This document shows, piece after piece, positions 1 through 7,898 of a stretch of 64,000 nt of DNA. The notes under the pieces were generated by a model. It was not told the DNA's origin. It was given only the letters and a program-made list of their open reading frames with translations, and searched no databases. A program made the position numbers and the translations under genes. The first letter of the stretch is position 1. The number at the start of each line of letters is the position of its first letter. Source of the DNA: a bacterium (lineage in GTDB: Bacteria; JAJVIF01). The DNA lies in the NCBI GenBank assembly GCA_022072165.1, contig JAJVIF010000001.1:1081353-1145352 (forward strand), in the 5' to 3' direction.

Positions 1-1
1 T

Positions 2-631
2 CCCGGGATGCCCTACACCACCGCAGCGGCGACTCCCCTGGCGGCCCTCACAGCGCATCACATGCTCGTGCACCGGGCGATGCTGGCTCCAGGCGAGACG
101 ATCCTGATTCATGCGGCGGGCTCCGGAGTCGGGACCATGGCGCTGCAGTTCGCCCGGATGATTGGTGCCCGGATTTTCGCGACCGCTTCCACCGAGGCCA
201 AGCTGGCACATGCCCGGTCGCTTGGAGCTGAGCAGACTATCAACTACACCACAGAGGACTGGGTCGGCCGGGTCCGGGAGCTGACTGGCAAGGCCGGTGT
301 GGATGTCGTGTTCGAAAATGTCGGCGCGGACACCTGGACCGGGTCGTTGCGATCCCTCGCCAAAGGGGGACGGCTGGTCACCTGCGGCGCCACCTCCGGC
401 CCCATCGTGGAATCGGACCTGCGTCTGGTCTTCTTCAAGAATCTGAGCATCCTGGGATCCACCATGGGGAGTCTGGGGGAGATGCAGCACATCTGGCGAC
501 TGGTGGAGCAGGAACGGGTCGGACCAGTCATCGACCGCACCTTCCCCATCAGCGCCATCCGCGAAGCCCATCAGCATATGGAGTCGCGGCAGCAGTTTGG
601 CAAGGTCGTGCTGACCCACGACTGGGACTAG
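2..631 (+). CDS. Quinone oxidoreductase-like medium-chain dehydrogenase, 3' part
   Basis: The reading frame is open to the left edge, with Pro-Gly codons before the first Met, so the start and the N-terminal GroES-like domain lie outside the window. The visible part of about 209 residues is the cofactor half of a medium-chain dehydrogenase/reductase. It has the Rossmann glycine motif HAAGSGVGTMALQFA, then ARSLGAEQTINY, where NADPH-using members place their ribose-phosphate contacts, and a DVVFENVG strand. The C-terminal end AHQHMESRQQFGKVVL is typical of the family. Zinc-free quinone oxidoreductases and zinc alcohol dehydrogenases share this half, so the substrate cannot be told. The family is sure; calling it NAD(P)H:quinone oxidoreductase-like is inference. 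Confidence 0.85.
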   Translation, partial: PGMPYTTAAATPLAALTAHHMLVHRAMLAPGETILIHAAGSGVGTMALQFARMIGARIFATASTEAKLAHARSLGAEQTINYTTEDWVGRVRELTGKAGVDVVFENVGADTWTGSLRSLAKGGRLVTCGATSGPIVESDLRLVFFKNLSILGSTMGSLGEMQHIWRLVEQERVGPVIDRTFPISAIREAHQHMESRQQFGKVVLTHDWD

Positions 632-717
632 AGTATCCTCCGCCAGCAATTTCGCAGGCTCAGTCTTAACACTCACAGGACCAAGACAGACACAGGACAA
701 AGGAGCAGGCACGGCTC

Positions 718-1332
718 ATGGGGCTCATGGATATGCTCAAAGGTGGCAGCAGTGGCAGCGATGGCCGCGATGCGGTCGAAACCCAGAATCGGGTCGGCAT
801 CATCACCACGACCGCCGGCACGATTCATGTCTTTTTCTATCCGGATGTCGCCCCGGCCCATGTGCGGAACTTCATCTATCTGGCAGAAAAGGGCTTCTAT
901 AGTGGCAGCCCCTTCCACCGGATTGTCGATCAGTTCGTGATCCAGACCGGGGAAGCACGTCCGGGCTGGAAAGAAAAAGTGCCTCCCATGCAGGCGGAGT
1001 TCAGCAGCCTGCTGCACCAGCGCGGGACCCTGGCCGCAGCCCGGACCAGCGACCCCAACAGCGCGACCAGCCAGTTCTATCTGGTCATCGCCCGGACGTT
1101 CGCCCATCACCTGGACCGGCAGTACACCGTCTTCGGGCAGGCGTTCCGGGGACTGGAGGTCATCGACACCATTGCCCAGAACTGGCTCGATAAAACGGCA
1201 CGGATGGGTGAGCGGGAGGCGGAGCGGACCCCTGGGGACGACACCATTGTCTCGGTAGAGATCGTGGATGCTGGTCCTTTTAACGACGAAATCGCGGACT
1301 GTAAGCGGGACCTGCTGCAGCCCTCGAAATAG
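718..1332 (+). CDS. Cyclophilin-type peptidyl-prolyl cis-trans isomerase
   Basis: A 204-residue cyclophilin that would catalyse cis-trans isomerisation of prolyl bonds during protein folding. After a Gly/Ser-rich lead of about 25 residues the core begins at GIITTTAGTIHVFFYPD. It continues through the catalytic segment SPFHRIVDQFVIQTG (the FHR arginine is present), the ATSQFYLVIA strand, and YTVFGQAFRGLEVID near the end. No signal peptide is seen, so it is probably cytoplasmic. The ATG at 718 was chosen because AGGAG lies 12 bases upstream; another in-frame ATG at 727 is possible. It stands alone, downstream of the oxidoreductase. Confidence 0.92.
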   Translation: MGLMDMLKGGSSGSDGRDAVETQNRVGIITTTAGTIHVFFYPDVAPAHVRNFIYLAEKGFYSGSPFHRIVDQFVIQTGEARPGWKEKVPPMQAEFSSLLHQRGTLAAARTSDPNSATSQFYLVIARTFAHHLDRQYTVFGQAFRGLEVIDTIAQNWLDKTARMGEREAERTPGDDTIVSVEIVDAGPFNDEIADCKRDLLQPSK

Positions 1333-1397
1333 GTCCATCCCTGCTGGCCGGAGTCGACATAGCAGGATGCCATCACTCGCCGGTCTGGAACAGCGTG

Positions 1398-1406
1398 TGC
1401 TACGCT
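1398..1406 (+). promoter_or_regulatory. Putative extended -10 promoter element, TGCTACGCT
   Basis: TGC followed by TACGCT, 42 bases before the start of the secreted protein gene. The same nonamer recurs before several other genes in this window. No good -35 box is visible. Inferred from recurrence and position only. Confidence 0.4.
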
Positions 1407-1447
1407 CTCCACTGATCACGGACTCTATCCCGCTTCGGAGGACGCGC

Positions 1448-2137
1448 ATGCGCATCCCGTCCCTCGCTGCTCAGTGCGGAACCACACTCCTCATCGGGCT
1501 CCTCTTTGCCGGTGTCGCCCACGCCGACGGGGCTCGTCGTGAAGCCCCCATCGAGCCCCTGGCCCTCCGGGAAGCCCCCGCAGAAGAGACCCAGGTGGCG
1601 GCTGACGCCCCGGCGGAAGCTGCACCGGAAACGCCCGTGATGCAGAGTGTCAATCGGGGGCTGACCTCGTGTGAGCAGTTGCGGATTGATCTGCACCGGC
1701 AGCAGCGGAACTTCTACCAGCGCAAGCGTGAGGATCGACGCGCCGCATACAGCGCCATGCGCAATGGCGATCCGCATGCCCGGTACATCTGCATCGGCAC
1801 CACCTGCGATGGTCCGCGCCAGAAGGAGATGTACCACAAGGTCATGATGTGGGATCAGCGGAATCGGGACCTGCAGCACCGGCTGCACCACGGCCCGCTG
1901 GGGTCCTCCGATGACTGTCATGTCTTCCACCTGGCAATGCAGGAGCATCTCTTCCGCGGTGCCAAGTATGTCGGCGGCAAAGGCTTCCACGGCAAGGAGC
2001 ACCACGGCAAGCAGTCGCGCAAGCCGAAAGGTCAGCAGCAGGCTGCAGTCGCCGATGCCCCGCAGGATCGCCGCGATCCGTTCGAGGTCGAGCTGGAGCG
2101 CCGTTACCAGCGGGCTCGTCGGACCCGGGGCTACTAA
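1448..2137 (+). CDS. Secreted protein of unknown function with His/Lys-rich segment
   Basis: I do not recognise this 229-residue protein. The ATG at 1448 has GGAGG six bases upstream and begins a classical Sec signal peptide: MRIPSL, a hydrophobic core TTLLIGLLFAGV, and AHA-type cleavage near residue 28. There is no lipobox. The mature part starts with an Ala/Glu/Pro-rich linker and then a compact region holding four cysteines (TSCEQL, YICIGTTCDG, DDCHVFHL) that could form disulfides outside the membrane. Near residue 180 there is a Gly/His/Lys-rich stretch (GFHGKEHHGKQ) that might bind metal or polyanion. A strong hairpin terminator follows at once, so it is probably monocistronic. Confidence 0.75.
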   Translation: MRIPSLAAQCGTTLLIGLLFAGVAHADGARREAPIEPLALREAPAEETQVAADAPAEAAPETPVMQSVNRGLTSCEQLRIDLHRQQRNFYQRKREDRRAAYSAMRNGDPHARYICIGTTCDGPRQKEMYHKVMMWDQRNRDLQHRLHHGPLGSSDDCHVFHLAMQEHLFRGAKYVGGKGFHGKEHHGKQSRKPKGQQQAAVADAPQDRRDPFEVELERRYQRARRTRGY

Positions 2138-2170
2138 AGTCCCAGGTCGGTGCCCTGTACATCACCATGA

Positions 2171-2208
2171 CGCCCGTCGGCCAGCCGCTGACGGGCGTTT
2201 TGCTTTTT
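2171..2208 (+). terminator. Rho-independent terminator
   Basis: An 8-bp stem, CGCCCGTC (2171-2178) with GACGGGCG (2190-2197), followed by TTTTGCTTTTT. It ends the transcript of the secreted protein gene. Confidence 0.85.
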
Positions 2209-2224
2209 GCTGTAATAGCGCCTG

Positions 2225-3988
2225 ATGGCACCGCGTCCCTCGCTCCGTACGCTGCGTGATCAGCTGGCAGCGCTCCCCGGAGGCGACTTCGAGCTAGCCT
2301 TTCTACAGCTCCTGGCGGCGTGGGCGCGACAGTTGCCAGCGTGGTACCCGCACCTCCCCGACCCCGGGCGGTATCTCCGCGAGGGCTGGCTCGACTCCAT
2401 CCTGGAAACGTTGCCCGCCGGGGTTCGCGACAGCGTGCACCCTGTACCGGTCCTCCCCGATAAACTCTTTCCGCCGTTCGACACAGCAGACCCTTTCGGG
2501 GTGACATCACCCCTGGCCGCCCTTTTTCTGGCGACACAACATGCGCGACTGACGAAGGCTGAGACTCGCGCCCAGGGGCTGGTCTTCACCACCCGCCCCG
2601 CCGCCCGGGAACTCCTGCGCAGGGTCACAACGCACCTCATACCCCGCTTTGATGAGCCGTTACGCATCATGGAGCCCAGCGCCGGTGCCGGGATGTTCTG
2701 GGAATGTCTAATTGCGAATCGCCTGGAACCGCTGCCGGAAGCTGAGCGTTTCCCCGTACTGATCGACCTCTTCTCCCAGCATCTCTATGCCATCGAAATC
2801 GACCCCGTACTCACAAGCTTGTTGCGCTTCCGCAGTCAGACGGCTCTCCTGCTCATGCAATGTCAGCAGCCGACGCTGGATGAAGCGCTCCTCAGCGAAC
2901 CGGTCCGGTTGCCACTGCAGCTCCTTTGTCGTGATGCCCTGTCTCCTGAGCCATTGCCAGCGTCATGGCCCCGGGCATTTGATCTGGTCATCGGTAATCC
3001 CCCTTTCGGCTACGCCGAAGCCCTGAGCGACGCGCAGGTCACCGACTGGCAACAGCGCTACCAGTTGGCGCAGGGACACTTCGACCGGTCATGGCTTTTC
3101 ATTGAACAATCCGTGCGGTGGCTCACTCCTGGCGGGCTCCTGGCGCTGGTGCTGCCGGAAGGGGTCCGGCATCGACCCCAGGCGGCCAAAGTCCGGTCGT
3201 GGCTCGCCCGCCACACCGATCTCCTCGTCTCCAGGGACTTCGAGGCTCGCTTCCCCAGCACACACATGCACGGAATCTACATCGTGGGTCGTCGACGATC
3301 CCGGCCGCTGGAGTTGACTCCAGCCCCAGCGACCACCTCCTCACGCATTTCTGTCGCTGGAGCAGCACGTACGGTCCCCCTGGGAGAGCTGATGCTGGTA
3401 CGACGTGGGGAAGAGGTCGGGATCGAATGCTGCGTTCCGTTGCGGGAGCAGCCGGATTACTTTCCGACCCTTCGGGGTCGGGATATGACGCCCCTGGGCA
3501 ACCTCAACTTCGTCATTGGCCTGCCAGAGGTGCACAAGCCGATGGCGTGGTACCAGACGTCCAAAATCCTGGTCCGCAAAACGGGGCGACGACCAGTTGT
3601 CACGCTCAATCTGCTCGGGGGCGCGGTGGTGCTGCAATCGGTCTACATGCTGCTGGCCCGTCCAGTCTGTAATCGACTGGATGAACTGTTGGCGCTGGGC
3701 TGGCTGCTGACGATCCCCCCCTTTGCGGACCAACTAGCTCTGGGCGCTGGTCAGAAGCGGACCTTTCCACAGATCACGCAACAAACCGTGCGGCAGCTTC
3801 CCGTGCCACCTTTAGATGAGCTGCGGGTGCTGGCTCAGCGTTTGGACGAGATTGCACCAGCTTTCGGGATGACAGGAGTCCTGCATATCCAGGACGCGGT
3901 GATGCTGGCGGAGTCCGGACTGGCACAGGAGATCGCAGGTCGCTACCACCACCTGGAAGTCCCGTACAGCGACTGGCAGGCGGGCTAA
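2225..3988 (+). CDS. Orphan N6-adenine DNA methyltransferase
   Basis: A 587-residue S-adenosylmethionine-dependent DNA methyltransferase expected to methylate the N6 of adenine at a specific site. Motif X-like GLVFTTRPAARELL is near residue 118, the SAM motif I EPSAGAGMFWE near 150, and the catalytic motif IV NPPFG at about 258-262, in the gamma order seen in TaqI and type IIG enzymes. The C-terminal third resembles a target-recognition region. No nuclease domain is fused, and no restriction endonuclease lies beside it, so it is orphan as far as the window shows. The ATG at 2225 has no ribosome site, but TGTAAT ends eight bases before it, so the mRNA may be leaderless. The stop overlaps that of the convergent gene by 4 bp. 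Confidence 0.85.
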   Translation: MAPRPSLRTLRDQLAALPGGDFELAFLQLLAAWARQLPAWYPHLPDPGRYLREGWLDSILETLPAGVRDSVHPVPVLPDKLFPPFDTADPFGVTSPLAALFLATQHARLTKAETRAQGLVFTTRPAARELLRRVTTHLIPRFDEPLRIMEPSAGAGMFWECLIANRLEPLPEAERFPVLIDLFSQHLYAIEIDPVLTSLLRFRSQTALLLMQCQQPTLDEALLSEPVRLPLQLLCRDALSPEPLPASWPRAFDLVIGNPPFGYAEALSDAQVTDWQQRYQLAQGHFDRSWLFIEQSVRWLTPGGLLALVLPEGVRHRPQAAKVRSWLARHTDLLVSRDFEARFPSTHMHGIYIVGRRRSRPLELTPAPATTSSRISVAGAARTVPLGELMLVRRGEEVGIECCVPLREQPDYFPTLRGRDMTPLGNLNFVIGLPEVHKPMAWYQTSKILVRKTGRRPVVTLNLLGGAVVLQSVYMLLARPVCNRLDELLALGWLLTIPPFADQLALGAGQKRTFPQITQQTVRQLPVPPLDELRVLAQRLDEIAPAFGMTGVLHIQDAVMLAESGLAQEIAGRYHHLEVPYSDWQAG

Positions 3989-4548
3989 ACCGGCGGGGCG
4001 TCCGGCAGGTCCGGGACATCAAGGCTGGTGAGTCCGACCGCCCGACTAATGGAGGCGAGCCACTGCTGATTACAGGCGACGACCAGGAGGTCGAGGATTT
4101 CAGTGTCGGAGTAGTGGGCGGTGAGGCCGCTCCAGAATTCGGCATCCATGGTGCCGCTATGCACCCGGGTCGCGAGATCCAGGAGCAGCTGGTCCTGCGG
4201 GGAGGCCAGAGCTGAAGTCACCCGCTGCTGCAGGATCGCTTCAAGCAAATCAGGAGCCATAGCCGCATACATGTCGTTGCGCTCCTGCACTCCCCGCATG
4301 GCATACGGGGCGTGCTCCAGGACCGCCATCTGAGCCGCGATAAGCAACTGCTGTCGCTTACTGATGCGCTCGGTCATCTCCTGCTCGGTTGTTCGCATGA
4401 CCGACAACAAATGCGCGTATGACGGACGTCGCGCCAGAATCTTCAGGAGTGTCGGGACCCCTCCCAGGTGCGTCTCAAAGTCCCGGTACATCGCGGCGAC
4501 ATCTTCCGGGACCTGATCCTGACCGAGCGGCGTAAGAAAGGGATGCAC
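3985..4548 (-). CDS. Carboxymuconolactone decarboxylase / AhpD-like protein lacking the CxxC pair
   Basis: A 187-residue all-helical protein of the AhpD/carboxymuconolactone decarboxylase-like superfamily. The order LIAAQMAVLEHAPYAMRGVQ followed by LLLDLATRVH and DTEILDLLVVACNQQWLAS fits the family's core helices. At the position where peroxidase members carry a CxxCxxxH motif this protein reads HAPYAMRGV, so there is no redox cysteine pair and a thiol peroxidase role is unlikely. The GTG start at 4548 has GGAGG seven bases upstream. It is the last gene of a minus-strand group after an enoyl-CoA hydratase, which suggests a link with acyl-CoA or aromatic-acid breakdown, but the substrate is unknown. 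Confidence 0.6.
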   Translation of the reverse strand: MHPFLTPLGQDQVPEDVAAMYRDFETHLGGVPTLLKILARRPSYAHLLSVMRTTEQEMTERISKRQQLLIAAQMAVLEHAPYAMRGVQERNDMYAAMAPDLLEAILQQRVTSALASPQDQLLLDLATRVHSGTMDAEFWSGLTAHYSDTEILDLLVVACNQQWLASISRAVGLTSLDVPDLPDAPPV

Positions 4549-4579
4549 GATGCGTCCTCCGAAGTGAGATGGCTGGTGG

Positions 4580-5347
4580 CTACGACTTGCGCTGCTGCTT
4601 TTCCAGAAAGGCGGTCATGCGCTGGTACTTGTCATCGCTCTCAAAGCAGGACGCCTGTCCGAGCGACTCGATGAGGAACCCGACATCGGACCCCGTGCGA
4701 TGGCTGGCATTGAGGGCGAGCTTGGCGAGCCTGAGTGCGAGCGGACCATTGGCCGCGATTTGCGATGCCACTTCCTGAGCGGCGTCCAGGAGCCCGTCAT
4801 CCGGCACGACCCTATTGACGAGTCCGATGCGCAGGGCTTCAGCGGCATCGATGATGCGGCCTGTAAAAATCAGGTCCCGGGCCATGCCGAGCCCCACCAG
4901 TCGGGGGAGCCGCTGCGTCGCGCCGGCCCCAGGCAGGATGCCCAGAGTAACCTCGGGCTGCCCAAAGCGTGCGGACTCGCCTGCGATGCGCAGGTCGCAG
5001 GCCAGCGCCAGTTCACAGCCGCCCCCGAGTGCCCAGCCCTGAATCGCGGCGATGACCGGCGTCGGGAACTGCTCCACCGCCTGAAACAGCCGGGAGTTGA
5101 TACCCGCCAGGGCATCAAAGCGATTCCGCTCACGCAACTCGCCGATGTCGGCCCCGGCCGCGAAGGCTTTGCCAGCGCCGGTCAGGACCAGGCAGGCAAG
5201 GTCGGCATCCCGGGCGAGTTCCGCCAGGATCCCATGCAGTGCCTGCACCATCGCCAGGTCGATGGCGTTGCGTTTCTCGGGGCGATTGAGGGTCAGGATC
5301 GCGACTGATCCCACCCGCTCGGTCAGGACCAGCGGTGCGGCTTCCAT
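4580..5347 (-). CDS. Enoyl-CoA hydratase/isomerase family protein
   Basis: A crotonase-fold enzyme of 255 residues that would hydrate trans-2-enoyl-CoA in beta-oxidation or a related acyl-CoA pathway. The N-terminal LNRPEKRNAI, the oxyanion-hole segment FAAGADIGEL and the second one AIQGWALGGGCELALACD are all present. So are the catalytic glutamate region GQPEVTLGILPGAGATQRL and the LVNRVVP segment. Hydratases have two catalytic glutamates; one is clear in QPEV and the other aligns with CELALACD. I prefer the ATG at 5347, because TACGCT lies eight bases before it (leaderless pattern). A GTG at 5365 overlapping the upstream stop is an alternative. It lies between an unknown gene and the AhpD-like gene. 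Confidence 0.9.
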   Translation of the reverse strand: MEAAPLVLTERVGSVAILTLNRPEKRNAIDLAMVQALHGILAELARDADLACLVLTGAGKAFAAGADIGELRERNRFDALAGINSRLFQAVEQFPTPVIAAIQGWALGGGCELALACDLRIAGESARFGQPEVTLGILPGAGATQRLPRLVGLGMARDLIFTGRIIDAAEALRIGLVNRVVPDDGLLDAAQEVASQIAANGPLALRLAKLALNASHRTGSDVGFLIESLGQASCFESDDKYQRMTAFLEKQQRKS

Positions 5348-5355
5348 ATGACCAC

Positions 5356-5364
5356 AGCGTAGCA
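5356..5364 (-). promoter_or_regulatory. Putative extended -10 element TGCTACGCT on the minus strand
   Basis: Read on the minus strand the bases are TGC then TACGCT, ending eight bases before the ATG at 5347, which lacks a ribosome site of its own at normal spacing. The distance fits transcription starting at or next to the start codon. Confidence 0.4.
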
Positions 5365-6270
5365 CTAGCCCTCCGCTGGCAGTCGGGGAAACGGCAGGTT
5401 GTTGCTCCAGCGCTGGGCGACCGACCCACCGTCATCAAAGGTGAGGAAGAATGGGACGAGCGAGGTGAGAGCATGTCCCAGATGGAGAAAGTGCCAGCCG
5501 GTCACAGAAATCAGATCGTCGTCGGGGACCAGGACTCCAAAGATCGCCCCATCCTGCAGCGCGCCGGAGAGCGGATTGAGCCAGAGACGTCCTGTATAGC
5601 GCCAGCCCGCCGCCCGGGCGGTCTGCACAGCGTCGTCATCGCACACCAGCCAGGTTTCGACAGCATCGAACGGCTCATCGACCGGACTCTGGTGCGGCAA
5701 ACGCGGCGGCTGGTCCTCCAGACTCACCGGGAACTCTTTCAGCGCCCAGCACCGGTACTGCCAGTGATCAGGTCCACAAGGGACACCTCCGGCGGCGAAA
5801 TCCCGCGGTCCTTCTTTGCCCGTGAGTTCATACAGCACCGGGGTCATCGCGAAGCAGGGCCAGGGTGGTGGCTCGGGACCCAGGACATCCGCCACCCGCA
5901 GCGGACTCTTCAGGCGGAGGACCACCAATTCATCGTCGGTCCATTCCACCTGATGCTGTTGCGGTGCGAGATCAAAGGGGTCCCCCATCCGGAACGCAGC
6001 CAGTTGGCCTTCATCGGTCAGCCTTCGGAGCAGCGATGAGCGTGGCAGCCACCACTCCTCCCGACAGATGACGGTCGTCAGCAACGTGGGCCAGTCAATC
6101 TCATCTGGGGTCGCCGGCAGGGCCGCTACAGGCTGGAAGACGGTGTATCCCGGCCCGGATTCCGGCAGGGGGAGGAGCTCCTGATGACACTGCAGGAGGA
6201 GTTCTGACACCCCGTCAGTAGTGAGGTCTTCGAGGATCTCGCAGGGCACCAGGTGGGCGGCAGGCAGCAT
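5365..6270 (-). CDS. Conserved-looking hypothetical protein, 301 aa
   Basis: Not recognised. The protein is 301 residues, acidic, rich in Trp and Pro, and has no signal peptide or membrane segment, so it is probably cytoplasmic. It contains short patterns such as REEWWLPRSSLLRRL and DELVVLRLKSPLRVADVLG, and ends with FLTFDDGG. Codon use looks like that of its neighbours. The ATG at 6270 has no ribosome site, but CATACT ends seven bases upstream, matching the leaderless pattern seen elsewhere here. The stop codon abuts the region where the enoyl-CoA hydratase starts. Confidence 0.65.
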   Translation of the reverse strand: MLPAAHLVPCEILEDLTTDGVSELLLQCHQELLPLPESGPGYTVFQPVAALPATPDEIDWPTLLTTVICREEWWLPRSSLLRRLTDEGQLAAFRMGDPFDLAPQQHQVEWTDDELVVLRLKSPLRVADVLGPEPPPWPCFAMTPVLYELTGKEGPRDFAAGGVPCGPDHWQYRCWALKEFPVSLEDQPPRLPHQSPVDEPFDAVETWLVCDDDAVQTARAAGWRYTGRLWLNPLSGALQDGAIFGVLVPDDDLISVTGWHFLHLGHALTSLVPFFLTFDDGGSVAQRWSNNLPFPRLPAEG

Positions 6271-6316
6271 ACGGTGGAGTATGCACGGAATCCGGGTCCC
6301 GACTCTCAGGGAGGTT

Positions 6317-6325
6317 TGATACGCT
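6317..6325 (+). promoter_or_regulatory. Putative extended -10 promoter of the aldehyde dehydrogenase gene
   Basis: TGA followed by TACGCT, 37 bases before the GTG start. It fits the TGnTACGCT pattern that recurs in this window. No clear -35 box. Confidence 0.4.
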
Positions 6326-6362
6326 CACACGCAGCACGCATCGCTCAGTCACGAGGTGCCCT

Positions 6363-7841
6363 GTGAGCACATCTATCGAAGCGCCACCGGTTGCCCCCGG
6401 CAAGCTCTGGATCAATGGTGAGGCAGTGGACGCCGCCAGTGGCGCGACATTCACCAGCATCAATCCCGCCACCGAAGCGCCGGTGACCACCATCGCGCAG
6501 GGGGGACGAGCTGACATCGATGCCGCGGTCGCCGCCGCCCGCCATACCTTTGACCAGACCGACTGGCCCGTGTGGGACCCCCACAAGCGGGCGAAGGTCC
6601 TCTGGCGCTTCGGCGAACTCCTCATGGAGCGTCGCAACGACATCGCCCTCCTCGATACGCTCGAGGCCGGCAAAACCCTCTTTGAGACACAGAAAATCGA
6701 GACCCCCCTGGCCGCGTCAATCCTGCAGTATTTCGCGGGCTGGGCGGACAAAATCCATGGTGAGACGCTGCCATCGGATGCCAGCAAGCTCTTGTACACC
6801 CTCCGGGAGCCGATTGGGGTCGTGGGGATGATCACCCCCTGGAACTTCCCCCTCCTCCTCGCCTGCTGGAAGATCGGGCCGGCCCTCGCCTGCGGCAATA
6901 CCGTGGTGCTGAAGCCCTCTTCGGCGACCTCCCTCTCCGCCCTGGCGCTGGGCCAGCTGGCGAAGGAAGCCGGGATCCCCGATGGGGTCCTGAACATCGT
7001 CGCCGGACCAGGGGGCGAGGCAGGGCAAGCGTTGGTGGAGCATCCCGGGGTCGACAAGATCGCTTTCACCGGCTCCACCGAAGTCGGCGTCCACCTGAGT
7101 GCCATCGCCGCGAAAAGTGTCAAGCGCATCACCATGGAGCTCGGGGGCAAGAGCCCGAACATCATCTTTGCGGATGCCGATCTGGATGCCGCCCTCCGTG
7201 GGGCAACCTCAGCCATCCTTTACAACAAGGGCGAAGTCTGCGCAGCGGGGTCACGCTGCCTGGTGCAGGCGGAGATCTACGACGAAGTCGTGCAGCGCCT
7301 GAAGTCGAATTTCGAAAAGACCGCCGCAGCGCAGGGCGATCCGCTGGACTCTGCTACCCGCATGGGGCCGCAAGTCTCCCGGGATCATCAGCAGACGGTG
7401 CTTGGCTATGTCGCGAAAGGGCAGGCCGATGGGGCGCAACTGGTCACGGGCGGGACCGAGAATCCCGACGCCCTTGGCGGACGGGGCTTCTTCGTGAAGC
7501 CCGCCCTCTTTGCCGAAGTCGAGCCGGGCATGACCATCGCGCAGGAGGAGATCTTCGGACCCGTCCTGGCGCTCATCCGCTTCACCGATGAGGCTGATGC
7601 GATCCGCAAGGCAAACGACTCCATCTACGGCCTGGCCAGTGGCGTGTGGTCGCGGGACATCGGACGCGCCCTGCGGGTTTCCCGGGCCCTCCGCGCCGGG
7701 ACTGTCTGGGTCAACTCCTACAACCTCTATGACCCCGCCCTCCCCTTTGGGGGGTACAAGCAGTCTGGGTTCGGACGGGAACTGGGGGCCGCTGGTCTGG
7801 AGGCCTACTCTGAGACCAAGAGCGTCTGGGTCCAGCTGTAG
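6363..7841 (+). CDS. NAD(P)-dependent aldehyde dehydrogenase
   Basis: A full-length 492-residue aldehyde dehydrogenase that would oxidise an aldehyde to the acid with NAD(P). Visible family motifs are the cofactor-binding TPWNFPLLLACWKIGPALA, the KPSSATSL loop and FTGSTEVG. The catalytic glutamate region MELGGKSPNIIFADAD (Glu about 259) and the nucleophile segment GEVCAAGSRC (Cys about 293) are both intact. The C-terminal SYNLYDPALPFGGYKQSGFGRE is typical of betaine/retinal-type ALDH1-2-like enzymes. The GTG at 6363 has GAGG five to six bases upstream. It is monocistronic. The substrate cannot be inferred from context. Confidence 0.93.
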   Translation: MSTSIEAPPVAPGKLWINGEAVDAASGATFTSINPATEAPVTTIAQGGRADIDAAVAAARHTFDQTDWPVWDPHKRAKVLWRFGELLMERRNDIALLDTLEAGKTLFETQKIETPLAASILQYFAGWADKIHGETLPSDASKLLYTLREPIGVVGMITPWNFPLLLACWKIGPALACGNTVVLKPSSATSLSALALGQLAKEAGIPDGVLNIVAGPGGEAGQALVEHPGVDKIAFTGSTEVGVHLSAIAAKSVKRITMELGGKSPNIIFADADLDAALRGATSAILYNKGEVCAAGSRCLVQAEIYDEVVQRLKSNFEKTAAAQGDPLDSATRMGPQVSRDHQQTVLGYVAKGQADGAQLVTGGTENPDALGGRGFFVKPALFAEVEPGMTIAQEEIFGPVLALIRFTDEADAIRKANDSIYGLASGVWSRDIGRALRVSRALRAGTVWVNSYNLYDPALPFGGYKQSGFGRELGAAGLEAYSETKSVWVQL

Positions 7842-7898
7842 CTCTCAAGCGGTCCGAGAAACAGTGCAAGAGGGAGGAGCTGGAAGGCCCCTCTCTCT

